Positions 11,732-21,245 of a DNA stretch of 64,000 nucleotides are shown piece by piece. The DNA is from Lysobacter luteus (GTDB taxonomy: Bacteria > Pseudomonadota > Gammaproteobacteria > Xanthomonadales > Xanthomonadaceae). The position numbers and the translations under genes were made by a program. The stretch lies in the NCBI RefSeq assembly GCF_907164845.1, contig NZ_OU015430.1, positions 610,001 through 674,000 of the forward strand, read 5' to 3'. The stretch's first letter is position 1, and each line of letters begins with the position of its first letter. Below the pieces are notes generated by a model that ran no database searches, was not told where the DNA came from, and saw only the letters and a program-made list of their open reading frames with translations.

Positions 11732-13075
11732 TCAGCCCAGCGCGGCGAAGGCTTCCCGGGTCAGGTTGATCGGATCGCCTTCGGTGCACACCACGTCATC
11801 CTCGATGCGGATGCCGCCGTAGGGGCGCAGCGCGTCGACGCGGGCCCAGTCCACCGCACCGGCGTGTTCGCCGTCGCGCAGCTCCTTCAGCAGCAGGTCG
11901 GCGAAGTAGATGCCGGGCTCGATCGTCACCACTGCGCCGGGCTCGAGCACCCGCGTCAGCCGCAGGTAGGGATGGCCTTCCGGCTTGTCGATGGTGCCGC
12001 CGGTGTCGGAGGCCAGGAAGCCCCCGACGTCGTGCACCTGCAGGCCGATATAGTGGCCGATGCCGTGCGGGAAGAACTTCGCGCTGACGCCGGTCTCCAC
12101 CATCGACTCCGGCGACATGTCGACGATGCGGAAGTCGCGCAGGACCGTCGCCATTTCCAGGTGCGCGTCCAGGTGGATCTGCCGGTAGTCGGTGCCGGCG
12201 CGCACCTTGTCGCACAGGCGCTGCTCGGCCGCGTCCACGGCGTCGATCATCGACTGGAACTCGCTGGCCGGGTCGAACGCGTAGCTGCGGGTGATGTCGC
12301 AGGCGTAGCCCAGGTGGCTGGCACCGGCGTCGATCAGGAAGCTGAGGATTTCGTCGGGGGGCAGGCGGTCGCGGTTGGTGTAGTGGAGCACCGCGCCGTG
12401 CTCGTTGAGCGCGACGATGTTGCCGTAGGGCAGGTCGTTGGCGTCCTGGCGGGCTGCCTGGCAGTAGGCCAGGTGGATCCCGAACTCGCTGGCACCGGCA
12501 CGGAACGCACGTTCGGCGGCACGGTGCGCGCGCACACCGTGCGCGGTGGCCTCGCGCATCATCCGGATCTCGTACGGCGTCTTGATCGCGCGGTGGAACT
12601 CCAGGTAGTTGACCACCGCCGCCGGGTTGTTGGGTACGAACGCGCGCCCGGTGCCATCGTCCAGCGCGCTCTGCGGCTCGCCGAGGATCGCGCTGCGCGA
12701 CGGGTCGGCCGGCAGGTGCTCCAGCGCCTCGCCCGGTTCACGGATCACCACCACGTCGAAGTGTTCCACCCAGTAGCCCGACGGCGCCTGCGGCACCACG
12801 TGCCAGTAGTCGAACGGCTGCAGGTACACCAGTTTGGGCTTCTCGCCGGGGGTGTAGACCAGCCAGCTGCCGGGGTTGCTGACAAGCGGCGCCCACGCCT
12901 TGAACTGCGGGTTGACCGCGTACGGATAGTCGCGGTCGTCGAACAGCTGGTAGTGGGTCGATCCGCTCGGCACGACCAGGTGGTCGAAGCCACCGCGTTC
13001 CAGTGCGAGGGCGCTGCGTCGTTGCAGTTCCTCGACATGTTCCGTGTATAACTTCGACATTGCCTGGTGAGTCAT
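11732..13075 (-). CDS. pepQ: Xaa-Pro dipeptidase (M24)
   Basis: Hydrolyses Xaa-Pro dipeptides and completes proline-peptide breakdown begun by PepP. The 447-residue protein shows PepQ features such as the early THYQLFDDRDYPYAVNPQFKAW segment. The M24 metal site is complete: LIDAGASHLGYACDITRSY, GIGHYIGLQVHDVGGF, VVTIEPGIYF and GIRIEDDV. The start at 13075 has an AGAG-type ribosome site; a second ATG at 13060 would shorten it by five residues. It converges on pepP and is divergent from the CHASE gene. Confidence 0.94.
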   Translation of the reverse strand: MTHQAMSKLYTEHVEELQRRSALALERGGFDHLVVPSGSTHYQLFDDRDYPYAVNPQFKAWAPLVSNPGSWLVYTPGEKPKLVYLQPFDYWHVVPQAPSGYWVEHFDVVVIREPGEALEHLPADPSRSAILGEPQSALDDGTGRAFVPNNPAAVVNYLEFHRAIKTPYEIRMMREATAHGVRAHRAAERAFRAGASEFGIHLAYCQAARQDANDLPYGNIVALNEHGAVLHYTNRDRLPPDEILSFLIDAGASHLGYACDITRSYAFDPASEFQSMIDAVDAAEQRLCDKVRAGTDYRQIHLDAHLEMATVLRDFRIVDMSPESMVETGVSAKFFPHGIGHYIGLQVHDVGGFLASDTGGTIDKPEGHPYLRLTRVLEPGAVVTIEPGIYFADLLLKELRDGEHAGAVDWARVDALRPYGGIRIEDDVVCTEGDPINLTREAFAALG

Positions 13076-13134
13076 GGGAGTTCTCTTTGCGGGAGAGCCA
13101 CGATTCTGACCGATTCCCGCCACCCCCGCAGCCC

Positions 13135-15786
13135 ATGTCCGTGGTGGAAGACGTTGCGCCGTTGGGTGTCGCGGCCTGGGTGTGGTCGCTGGTCGCGCTG
13201 TTGCTCGGCGTCTCGATTTCCATCTGGCTGGCGCACGGCCAGCAGCGCCGGATAGCGGCCGACCAGCGCGCCGACCTGGACGTGATGGCCGAGACCGTGA
13301 CCGAGTCGGTCCGCGAGCGCGTGCGCAGCTGCGAACTGCTGGCGCGTTCGGTGCAGTCACTGTTCCTCGCATCGTCGGAGGTCGAACCCGACGAATTCGC
13401 CAACTTGTACGAGAACCTCCGACCCCGCGAACGCTTCGCTGGGCTCGCGGCACTGGCCTACGCGGAGCGCGGTGAAGACGGGCGCTACGTGACCACCCTG
13501 GTCGCGCCGCTCGAGGGCAACGAGGACGTGGTCGGCCTGGATGTGGGCGACCAGCCGGCCAACCTCGCCGCGCTGCTCGCCGCGCGTGACAGCGACCGGC
13601 CGATGCTGTCGGCGCCTTTCCGGCTGGTGCAGCAACAGGCCCTGGACGTTGACGCCGCCGGCGAGCCTGAAGGGATGACGCTGAGGCTGCCGATCTTCCA
13701 TTCCGGGCAACCACCGGCGACGCCGGCCCAGCGGCGTGCACGCGAGCGCGGCTCGCTGGCGATCTCGTTCAATGTCCAGCGCTTGATCGCCGACTCGCTG
13801 CCCGGCGACGTCGCCGGCTCCGCGTTCCACGCCAGCGTCACCGACGTGACCGGGGGGCCGGAACGACTGCTGTTCGATTCCAACCCGAGTCCGCACGCCG
13901 ATGGCGGGACGGCCACCACGCGCATGCTGACGGTTGGCGGCCGAGAGTGGCGAATCCAGGTGCACGCACTTGCCGATTCCACAGCCGTGGCCGACCTGAC
14001 GCAATCGGGGTTGTGGCCGGGCCTGGTGGCCAGCGCGCTGTTCGCCTTGCTGGTGTGGTCGGTACTGACGTCGCGGCGCCGCGCCCTCGAGCTGGGCTGG
14101 CGGATGAGCCGGCGCTACCGCGAGAGCGAGGAGCGGTTCCGCGTGCTCAACGAGCTGTTGCCGGCCCTCGTGCTGCTGGCACGTGCCGGCGACGGACGCA
14201 TCACGTACGCCAACCAGGCGGCGCGCCTGCGGCTGGGCGAGACCGCCGCCGAGCTGGGGTTGTCGTCGATGTTCGACGACCAGCGGCTGGGGATTCGCAC
14301 GCAGGCCGGCGAGCTCGCCAGCGGCAGCGCCTCCGAGGCGGTGCTGACGACCACCAACGGCGACCAATTCTGGGCGAGCGTATCGACCTCCCGCGTCGAC
14401 GTCGGCGGCCAGGACATGCTGCTGATGGTGGCCACCGACATCTCCGAGCAGCGACAGCTGACCGAGATGCTCGGCTACCAGGCCAGTCATGACGCGCTGA
14501 CGGAACTGTACAACCGCCGCGAATTCGAGCGCCGGGTGGAGCGCGTGCTCGACGGCGTGTCTTCGGGAGGCCCGCCGGCGACGCTGCTGTACCTGGACCT
14601 GGACCAGTTCAAGCTGATCAACGACACCTCCGGCCACACCGCCGGCGACCAGTTGCTGATCCAGCTGGCGACGACGATGCGCGAGCAGCTCGGCGACGAG
14701 GGAGTACTGCTTGCCCGGCTCGGGGGCGACGAGTTCGGCGTGCTGGCGCCGGGGACGTACGACCCCGGCCAGGCCCGCGCGCTGGCCGAGCGCCTGCGCG
14801 AACGCATCGACGGCTACGTGTTTGTCTGGGAGCAGCGCAGCTACACCATCAGCGTGAGCATCGGCGGGGTCGTGCTGGACCAACCGGGGCAGACGTTCAA
14901 GGACGTGCTGGCGCAGGCCGACACCGCCTGCTACATGGCCAAGGAGAGCGGTCGCAACCGGGTCCATTTCTATTCGGCCAGTGACGACGAGACCGCGCGC
15001 CGGCATGGCGAGATGGAGTGGGCCAACCGCCTGCGCTGGGCAGCCACCGAGGGCCGGCTGGTGCTGATGTACCAGGAGGTACGGCCGGTCTCCGGCGCAG
15101 GCGAGGGGACCTACATCGAATTGCTGCTGCGCTTCCGCGACCCGCACGGTCGGCTGGTGCTGCCGGGGGCCTTCCTGCCGGCGGCCGAGCGTTACGGCCT
15201 GATGCCGATGATCGACCGCTGGGTGATCGAGACCGCGCTGTCCAACTTCGACCGCCTGCATCCCAGCGGCAACGGACTCAGGCTGGCGACCATCAACCTG
15301 TCAGGCGCGAGCATCGAGGACGAATCCCTCGTCGAACTGATCCTGCAGTTGTTGGATACCCACCGGATAGACCCGCAGAAGGTCTGCTTCGAAATCACCG
15401 AGACGGTCGCCGTGCGCAACCTCTCGCAGGTCGCGCGCTTCCTTGGGCGGCTGCGTGATGCGGGCTGCAAGCTGGCACTGGACGACTTCGGTGCCGGCAT
15501 GTCGTCGTTCGGCTACCTCAAGAACCTGCCGGTGGACATCATCAAGATCGACGGCAGCTTCATCCGCGACCTGCTCACCGACCCCATGAGCTACGCGATC
15601 GTGCGGGCGGTGAACGACATCGGCCACCAGCGCGGGCTGCTGGTGGTCGCCGAATGGGTCGCGAGTGCGGAGGTGCTGGAGGCGCTGGCGGTGATCGGCA
15701 TCGACTATGCACAGGGTTTCGACCTGCATCGGCCCGAACCCATCCTGCTGCACCGGTCGCGCACGCCGGCGCCAGTCGCCCGCTAG
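13135..15786 (+). CDS. CHASE-PAS-GGDEF-EAL sensor protein
   Basis: An 883-residue inner-membrane protein likely to sense a periplasmic ligand and set cyclic-di-GMP. Order: transmembrane helix (about 13-33), CHASE domain (about 65-240), second helix (about 285-303), PAS (about 325-430), GGDEF (intact LGGDEFGVL near 531) and EAL. In the EAL domain the signature reads ELL instead of EAL (near 661). The other catalytic stretches (INLS, FEITET, DDFGAG, IKIDG, AEWV, AQGF) keep their acidic, Lys and Gln residues, though AEGVE has become AEWVA. Start chosen at ATG 13135, in front of the first helix. Its stop codon overlaps the convergent PilZ gene. Confidence 0.9.
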   Translation: MSVVEDVAPLGVAAWVWSLVALLLGVSISIWLAHGQQRRIAADQRADLDVMAETVTESVRERVRSCELLARSVQSLFLASSEVEPDEFANLYENLRPRERFAGLAALAYAERGEDGRYVTTLVAPLEGNEDVVGLDVGDQPANLAALLAARDSDRPMLSAPFRLVQQQALDVDAAGEPEGMTLRLPIFHSGQPPATPAQRRARERGSLAISFNVQRLIADSLPGDVAGSAFHASVTDVTGGPERLLFDSNPSPHADGGTATTRMLTVGGREWRIQVHALADSTAVADLTQSGLWPGLVASALFALLVWSVLTSRRRALELGWRMSRRYRESEERFRVLNELLPALVLLARAGDGRITYANQAARLRLGETAAELGLSSMFDDQRLGIRTQAGELASGSASEAVLTTTNGDQFWASVSTSRVDVGGQDMLLMVATDISEQRQLTEMLGYQASHDALTELYNRREFERRVERVLDGVSSGGPPATLLYLDLDQFKLINDTSGHTAGDQLLIQLATTMREQLGDEGVLLARLGGDEFGVLAPGTYDPGQARALAERLRERIDGYVFVWEQRSYTISVSIGGVVLDQPGQTFKDVLAQADTACYMAKESGRNRVHFYSASDDETARRHGEMEWANRLRWAATEGRLVLMYQEVRPVSGAGEGTYIELLLRFRDPHGRLVLPGAFLPAAERYGLMPMIDRWVIETALSNFDRLHPSGNGLRLATINLSGASIEDESLVELILQLLDTHRIDPQKVCFEITETVAVRNLSQVARFLGRLRDAGCKLALDDFGAGMSSFGYLKNLPVDIIKIDGSFIRDLLTDPMSYAIVRAVNDIGHQRGLLVVAEWVASAEVLEALAVIGIDYAQGFDLHRPEPILLHRSRTPAPVAR

Positions 15787-16130
15787 CCGGCGCGGGCCGC
15801 CAGAGAACGCAGCCAGTCGCGCAACGGCTGAGCGTGCGCATCGATGACCTTGATGAAGCGGAAGCCCATCCAGATCTGTCCGGCCGCGCTGGCCTGGTCC
15901 TGCCACAACAGGTGCGCGCCGACCTCGATGACCGGGTGGCGCTCGTCGCCGATCTCCAGGCGGAACTGGTAGAGCGCGTCGTCGGCCAGCGGCATGGAGG
16001 CGATCAGCAGCATCCCGCTTTCGGAAATGTTGCCAATCCGGCCGACCACGGCGCCTGTCATGGTGTCGATGACGCGCACGGTGTCGGGCACGTCGTGGCG
16101 CGGGGCGCGGCGGTACTCGTCGGCGGTCAT
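15783..16130 (-). CDS. PilZ-domain protein
   Basis: A 115-residue single-domain PilZ protein, a predicted cyclic-di-GMP receptor. Both binding motifs are visible: the arginine cluster YRRAPRH near residue 6 and NISESGM near 33-39 (D/NxSxxG). The start ATG overlaps the stop of the upstream DUF1631 gene (ATGA), so the two are translated from one message. It converges on the CHASE-GGDEF-EAL gene with stop codons overlapping in CTAG. Confidence 0.92.
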   Translation of the reverse strand: MTADEYRRAPRHDVPDTVRVIDTMTGAVVGRIGNISESGMLLIASMPLADDALYQFRLEIGDERHPVIEVGAHLLWQDQASAAGQIWMGFRFIKVIDAHAQPLRDWLRSLAARAG

Positions 16131-18379
16131 CGGACCTCTCCAGTGCCGGTGCGGCCCGGGCCCAGCCCGCGAAGCATCGAAAGCGTGGCCTGCCAGGCGC
16201 GATCCACCAGGCCACCGCGGTCGGCGGTGACCACGTGCGCGGTGCCGGCGGCGAACAGGCGCGCGACCGGGTCGAGGTTCTGCGGCGCGCTGCCGTCCTC
16301 GATCCGCTGGCCACGCTGGTTCACGAACAGTGCGTGGCCGGTGCGTGGGCTGTACCAGGCCAGGCGGCGACGGACGACCTCGCCGCGCTCGTTGACTGGG
16401 AATTCGATCCATGTGCCGAAGGGCAACGTGCACAGGTGGTCGTAGAACTCCTGCTCGCGCGGCGTGCGCGGCAGCGTGGCGGCCTGCGGTTCGGTGGCGT
16501 CGGAGCCAAGCCGCGACCGCGCCTTGAGCTTCATCGCAAGTTCGGTGCGCGAGGCGGCGTCGTCGTCGAGTTCGGGCGCACCGGTCAGGCGCCGCGTGAT
16601 CGCCTGCGCCTCCGCGCCGTGATAGCCCACCAGCGAAAGCGCATGCGACACGCGACCCGTCAGCTCCGGCGTGGCGAGGTCGCCGTGCAGGCTCGCGGCG
16701 ACGATCCGGCTGGTGTCGGCGACGTGCGCGGTCCACTCCGGTGACTCCGCGCCGTGGCGCAGCAGTACCAGCGTCAGCACATCGCCCCAGGCCTGGTCGA
16801 GCAGGTTGCGCAGGAACCGCGGCGCCGGGGAATCACCGACCGCGCGGTCGACAAGGGCCTGGGCCTCCTGCTTGGCCAAGGCGAGCTTCTCGCGTCCGCG
16901 TGCGGCCTCGACATGGCGGCGCTCGCTGATCTCGGCCTTCTGGCTGGTGCGCTTGATTTGTTGTTGCAGCTTCCGGTTGGCGGTGTCGAACACCGCCGCA
17001 TCGCCGTCGTAGTGGCGCACGACGTGGTCGACCGCCTGCTCCATGTGGGTGGTCAGCTGCGGGTCGACCTCGTCGTCGGCCAGCCAGCGCGCACCCGGTT
17101 CGGCAACGGCGTTGAGCAGTTCGCGCGCCGGGTGCCGGGGTTTCAGGAAGAAGTCGTGGTCATGCAGCGCCACCCGCAGCAACGGCACCTGCAGGCGGTC
17201 GACCAGCATCCGGCTCGGGCTGTCGGGGCGCAGCTCGCGGCCGATGCCGCTGTGCAGCAGGCCGACCAGGTCGAAGGTGTCGTTGTCTTCCGGCGACAGC
17301 GCGGCCGGCTGCCCCAGGCGCAGGCGGCTCTGCGCCAGCAGCGCCTGGCGGATCTCGGAGACGCCGTGGGCGGCGGGCGTGGTGGACGAGCGCGCCTGCA
17401 GCGTACCCAGAGCGGCATCGACCTCGCCGGTGTCGAGGGACACGCGCGGCTCGGATGGGAGCGGCTCGCCGGACGATGCCTGCGAGCGGCGCGCGGCCAG
17501 CAACTCGCGCAGCAGCGCGAAGTCGGGACCGGCCTCGGTCTTCGGGCGCTCGCGCATCGGCACGGTCTGGCCCAGCCATCCGGTGAACCCGCCGGTGCGG
17601 GTAGCGGCGTCGGTGTCGCCTGCGGCAGGATCGGCCGACGTGGTTTCTTCGACCCGCCGACGTGGCCGGCGCAACGGCACGAAGGTCAGCCCCGGCAACA
17701 CATTCTCGCGTTCCAGCAGCGCGTTCATCGATTCGACCAGCCCAGCGTAGTCGTCGATGAACTGGCGCTCGAAGATCCGGTACAGCTGGGTGCGCGACTC
17801 CCGCTCCAGGCCCACCGCTTCCGCTGCGTTGGTCAGCAACCCGGCCAGGCGGTGCGGCCCGACCGGGAGCGACCGCGCCGCGAACGCCGGCGCGCCCGCC
17901 AGAACGCCGAAGCGCTGGCCCAGGAGCAGCAAGGGCAACCGTGCACGACCCTCGAGGCGGTCCGCGATGGTGTCGAGGATCGCGTCCTCACCGACCTCGC
18001 TGTGGTCGACCAGCCGCAGGTCCTCCGGACGCGTGGTGGGTACCCCGGGCGACGTATCGGTCGACGGCTGCCGGATGCCGAAGACGGCCTGCTCAAGCCC
18101 CCGCAGATACGTGGGGACGAAGCGTTCGCGCTGGCGTTGCAGCGCACCGAGCATCGCCATGTGACCGGCCTGCAGCGCCGGGTTGCGGGCCATCCGGGCG
18201 TGCTGCTCGAGCTCGATCTCCATCGTCACCAGCATCCTGTCCAGTGCCCGCCGCATCTCGGAAGACACCATGCCCAGCAGTCGCTCCAGCAGCCCGTGGA
18301 CACGTGGCGGCAGGTCGCGCGCGGCCGCCGTGGCGGCGGCGGACGGCGCAACGGGGCTGGATGGATGGCGATTGGGCAT
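16127..18379 (-). CDS. DUF1631 family protein
   Basis: A 750-residue cytoplasmic protein of the DUF1631 family, whose members are sometimes mislabelled thymidine phosphorylase. No enzyme motif was found. The body is helical. The C-terminal part (from about residue 635: GTWIEFPVNERGEVVRRRLAW, then FVNQRGQRIED) resembles the degenerate PilZ-like end reported for such proteins. Coupling to a canonical PilZ gene by a four-base overlap suggests a shared cyclic-di-GMP output. No signal peptide. The function is unknown. Confidence 0.8.
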   Translation of the reverse strand: MPNRHPSSPVAPSAAATAAARDLPPRVHGLLERLLGMVSSEMRRALDRMLVTMEIELEQHARMARNPALQAGHMAMLGALQRQRERFVPTYLRGLEQAVFGIRQPSTDTSPGVPTTRPEDLRLVDHSEVGEDAILDTIADRLEGRARLPLLLLGQRFGVLAGAPAFAARSLPVGPHRLAGLLTNAAEAVGLERESRTQLYRIFERQFIDDYAGLVESMNALLERENVLPGLTFVPLRRPRRRVEETTSADPAAGDTDAATRTGGFTGWLGQTVPMRERPKTEAGPDFALLRELLAARRSQASSGEPLPSEPRVSLDTGEVDAALGTLQARSSTTPAAHGVSEIRQALLAQSRLRLGQPAALSPEDNDTFDLVGLLHSGIGRELRPDSPSRMLVDRLQVPLLRVALHDHDFFLKPRHPARELLNAVAEPGARWLADDEVDPQLTTHMEQAVDHVVRHYDGDAAVFDTANRKLQQQIKRTSQKAEISERRHVEAARGREKLALAKQEAQALVDRAVGDSPAPRFLRNLLDQAWGDVLTLVLLRHGAESPEWTAHVADTSRIVAASLHGDLATPELTGRVSHALSLVGYHGAEAQAITRRLTGAPELDDDAASRTELAMKLKARSRLGSDATEPQAATLPRTPREQEFYDHLCTLPFGTWIEFPVNERGEVVRRRLAWYSPRTGHALFVNQRGQRIEDGSAPQNLDPVARLFAAGTAHVVTADRGGLVDRAWQATLSMLRGLGPGRTGTGEVR

Positions 18380-18487
18380 GCACTCGGGCTCCCCGGCCTA
18401 CTGAACAACGTCAGAGCGTACTCGCGTTTTTGTGAACACGGTCGCGACTCCAGCGGGATATCGGCCGGGCCGGCCGGAACTTGAGCC

Positions 18488-19645
18488 TCACCCTTCGAGG
18501 AACAGCGCCACCACGTCATTGGTAAAGCGGCGGCCCAACTCCGTCAGTCGGACATGCCCGTCCTCGACCTGCAGCCAGCCGCGTCCCGTCGCCTCGGCCA
18601 GGATCGGCTCGATCACCGCGGCCGGCAGCCCGGTGCGTTGCTCGAACAGCCCGAGCGCGAACCCGTCCACCAGCCGCAACGCGTTGAGCATGAACTCGAA
18701 CGGGCGCCGCCCCGGCGCGACAACCTCGTCACCGCCGATCGCGGCCGGCGTGCCGGCATCGGCGAGGTAGCGCGTCGGGTGCTTGTGCTTCCAGCGGCGC
18801 AGGATCGATTCGTCGTGCCCGAGGGTGATCTTTCCGTGCGCACCGGCACCTATCCCGAGATAGTCACCGTAGGTCCAATAGTTGAGGTTGTGCGCGCACT
18901 GGCGACCGGGCCGCGCATAGGCACTGACCTCGTACTGCGCATAACCGGCCCCGGCGAGCATGGCCTGGCAGCGTTCCTGGATGTCCCAGCCGAGGTCCTC
19001 GTCGGGGATGCCGACCGGCGGCCGCGCCGCGAACACGGTGTTGGGCTCCAGCGTGAGCTGGTAATGACTGATGTGCGTCGGCTCCAGCGCAAACGCACGC
19101 TCCAGGTCGTGCATCGCCATCGCCAGGTCCTGGCCGGGCAGGGCGTACATCAGGTCCAGGTTGAAATTGTCGAAACCGGCCTCGCGCGCCAGGGTGACGG
19201 CCGCCTCGGCCTCCCGGCTGTCGTGGATGCGGCCCAGGCGCTGCAGGCAACCGTCGTCGAAGCTCTGGATACCGAAGCTCAACCGGTTGACGCCCGCCGC
19301 GCGGTAACCCTCGAATCGGCCGTGCTCGGCGGTGCCGGGATTGGTCTCCAGCGTGATTTCGCAGCCCGGCGCGAACCGCAGCCGCGCACTGGCGCCCTGC
19401 AGGAACCGGTCGATGAACTCCGGCGGCATCAGGCTCGGTGTGCCGCCGCCAAAGAACACCGTCTGGACGGTCCTGCCCCACACCAGTGGCAGGTCCTGGT
19501 CCAGGTCGGCGAGCAGTGCATCGACGTAGGCCGCGAACGGAAGCTCGCCCCGCCCCTCGTGCGAATTGAAGTCGCAGTAAGGGCATTTGCGTACGCACCA
19601 CGGCACGTGCACGTAGAGGGACAGCGGGGGCGGGGTGAGGCTCAC
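18488..19645 (-). CDS. hemW: Radical SAM protein HemW (heme chaperone)
   Basis: Radical-SAM family protein once called oxygen-independent coproporphyrinogen III oxidase-like; HemW binds and delivers heme. The 385-residue protein has the cluster motif CVRKCPYC near residues 17-24, then FFGGGTPSLM, FGIQSFDDGCLQRLGR and HISHYQLTLEPNT. GTG 19645 was chosen because the domain begins a few residues later; the frame stays open upstream without homology. It follows rdgB in the order rph-rdgB-hemW, common in gammaproteobacteria, but a hairpin element lies in the 178-base gap. Confidence 0.93.
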   Translation of the reverse strand: MSLTPPPLSLYVHVPWCVRKCPYCDFNSHEGRGELPFAAYVDALLADLDQDLPLVWGRTVQTVFFGGGTPSLMPPEFIDRFLQGASARLRFAPGCEITLETNPGTAEHGRFEGYRAAGVNRLSFGIQSFDDGCLQRLGRIHDSREAEAAVTLAREAGFDNFNLDLMYALPGQDLAMAMHDLERAFALEPTHISHYQLTLEPNTVFAARPPVGIPDEDLGWDIQERCQAMLAGAGYAQYEVSAYARPGRQCAHNLNYWTYGDYLGIGAGAHGKITLGHDESILRRWKHKHPTRYLADAGTPAAIGGDEVVAPGRRPFEFMLNALRLVDGFALGLFEQRTGLPAAVIEPILAEATGRGWLQVEDGHVRLTELGRRFTNDVVALFLEG

Positions 19646-19731
19646 CGGCGCATTGTCCCATCCGGACCGCGGTTCTGTACGACCGAAGGCACCAAGTGGC
19701 GCGTCCGCCAAGACCCAAAGCACCCCCTCAA

Positions 19732-19802
19732 AGCGCGTGTCGGGTGAGCCGCACACCAAGCGAGTGTCGGGGAGCGACTGTGCGGCTCACCCGACACGCG
19801 CC
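19732..19802 (+). repeat. 71-nt hairpin element, copy 1
   Basis: Two arms (19732-19754 and 19780-19802) pair over 22 bp, with only the outermost position unmatched, around a 25-nt loop (19755-19779). The loop begins ACCAAGCGAGT and ends TCGGGGAGCGACT with a G between them. The same loop recurs in two elements near 62.4-62.6 kb, where the stems differ. This copy sits between hemW and rdgB, both on the minus strand, just after the rdgB stop. Family and function are not recognised. Confidence 0.9.
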
Positions 19803-19823
19803 CCCGCGTCCCGCGAGCGAGTG

Positions 19824-20429
19824 CTAAATGGCCAACCGCTCCCGCAGAACCGCCAACGCCCGCCCACGATGACTGGCGCGCGCCTTCGCCGCCGGATCGA
19901 GTTCGGCCGCCGTCAGCCCGCTGTCCGGATCCAGGAACACCGGGTCGTAACCGAACCCGCCGTTCCCGCGCGGCGCCGTGAGCACACGCCCATGCCATTC
20001 GCCCTGGGCGATCAGCGGGCGCGGGTCTTCCGGGTGGCGCACCAGCACCAGCGTGCAGTGGAAATGCGCGTCGCGCTGATCGTCGGGCACGTGCGCCAGC
20101 GCCGCCAGCAGCTTGTCGATGTTGCGGCCCGCGTCGCTGGGCTCGCCGGCGTAGCGCGCCGAGTACAGACCGGGCGCACCGCCGAGCGCATCGACGCACA
20201 GTCCCGAATCGTCGGCCAGCGCCGGCAGGCCCGTGATCCGTGCGGCGTGGCGCGCCTTCAACAGCGCGTTCTCCACGAAAGTCAGCCCGGTTTCCGGGAT
20301 ATCGTCGACGCCCAACTCGCCCTGCGCGACGAACGTGAAGCCGGCTTCGCCGAGCAGCCGATCAAACTCCGCGAGCTTGCCCGCATTGCCGCTCGCGACG
20401 ACGATCCGGGTCGCGCCCACTGCGCTCAC
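19824..20429 (-). CDS. rdgB: RdgB/HAM1 family non-canonical purine NTP pyrophosphatase
   Basis: Hydrolyses dITP, ITP and XTP to monophosphates, keeping deaminated purines out of DNA and RNA. The 201-residue protein has the family signatures [13 protein letters not shown] near residue 9, [27 protein letters not shown], the GGFGYDPVF loop and SHRGRAL near the end. GTG 20429 overlaps the stop of rph (GTGA), supporting this start and translational coupling. Confidence 0.96.
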   Translation of the reverse strand: MSAVGATRIVVASGNAGKLAEFDRLLGEAGFTFVAQGELGVDDIPETGLTFVENALLKARHAARITGLPALADDSGLCVDALGGAPGLYSARYAGEPSDAGRNIDKLLAALAHVPDDQRDAHFHCTLVLVRHPEDPRPLIAQGEWHGRVLTAPRGNGGFGYDPVFLDPDSGLTAAELDPAAKARASHRGRALAVLRERLAI

Positions 20430-21178
20430 CCGGCGAGCGCCTCGCGCTGCAGCTGGACCAGCTGCGCAACGCCGGCTTCGGCGAGTGCGGTCATCGCCGC
20501 GAGCTCCTCGCGCCGGAACGCGTGGCCCTCCGCCGTGCCTTGCAGCTCGATGAAACCGCCGCCGTCGTTCATCACCACGTTCATGTCGGTGTCGCAGTCG
20601 CAGTCCTCGGCATAGTCGAGGTCGAGCACCGGCACGCCACGGTAGATGCCCACCGATACTGCCGCGACCGCGCCGAACACCGGCGAACGCCCGTGCGGGA
20701 CCTTGATCGCGCGCGAGGCGACCAAACCGTTGATCGCATCGACCAGCGCCACGTAGGCGCCCGTGATCGCCGCGGTGCGGGTACCGCCGTCGGCCTGCAG
20801 CACGTCGCAATCGAGCGTGATGGTGCGCTCGCCGAGCAGCTTGCGATCGACGCAGGCGCGCAGCGAACGGCCGATCAGTCGCTGGATCTCCAGCGTGCGG
20901 CCGCCCTGCTTGCCGCGCGCGGCCTCGCGGTCGCTGCGGGTGTGGGTGGCGCGCGGCAACATGCCGTACTCGGCGGTGACCCAGCCTTCGCCCTTGCCGC
21001 GCAGGAACGCGGGCACCCGGTTTTCCACGCTGGCGGTGCAGAGCACCCGGGTCTCGCCGAAACTGACCAGTACCGAGCCTTCGGCGTAGCGGGTAAAGCC
21101 ACGCTCGATGCGCACTTCACGCAACTGGTCGGGCGCGCGGCCGCTGGGGCGCGTGAACGCGATGCTGCCGTCTGTCAT
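20426..21178 (-). CDS. rph: Ribonuclease PH
   Basis: Phosphorolytic 3'-5' exoribonuclease that trims tRNA precursors. The full-length 250-residue protein contains [11 protein letters not shown], the [18 protein letters not shown] stretch, [14 protein letters not shown], and the acidic active-site region [17 protein letters not shown]. First gene of the rph-rdgB-hemW set, divergent from yicC across a 67-base gap. ATG 21178 was chosen to match the family N-terminus. Confidence 0.96.
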   Translation of the reverse strand: MTDGSIAFTRPSGRAPDQLREVRIERGFTRYAEGSVLVSFGETRVLCTASVENRVPAFLRGKGEGWVTAEYGMLPRATHTRSDREAARGKQGGRTLEIQRLIGRSLRACVDRKLLGERTITLDCDVLQADGGTRTAAITGAYVALVDAINGLVASRAIKVPHGRSPVFGAVAAVSVGIYRGVPVLDLDYAEDCDCDTDMNVVMNDGGGFIELQGTAEGHAFRREELAAMTALAEAGVAQLVQLQREALAG

Positions 21179-21245
21179 GGCGCCGATTACCGTCTTGGGG
21201 GCGCGCGAGTTTACCATTCGCTCCTTGTCGGCCTTGGGATTCCAG

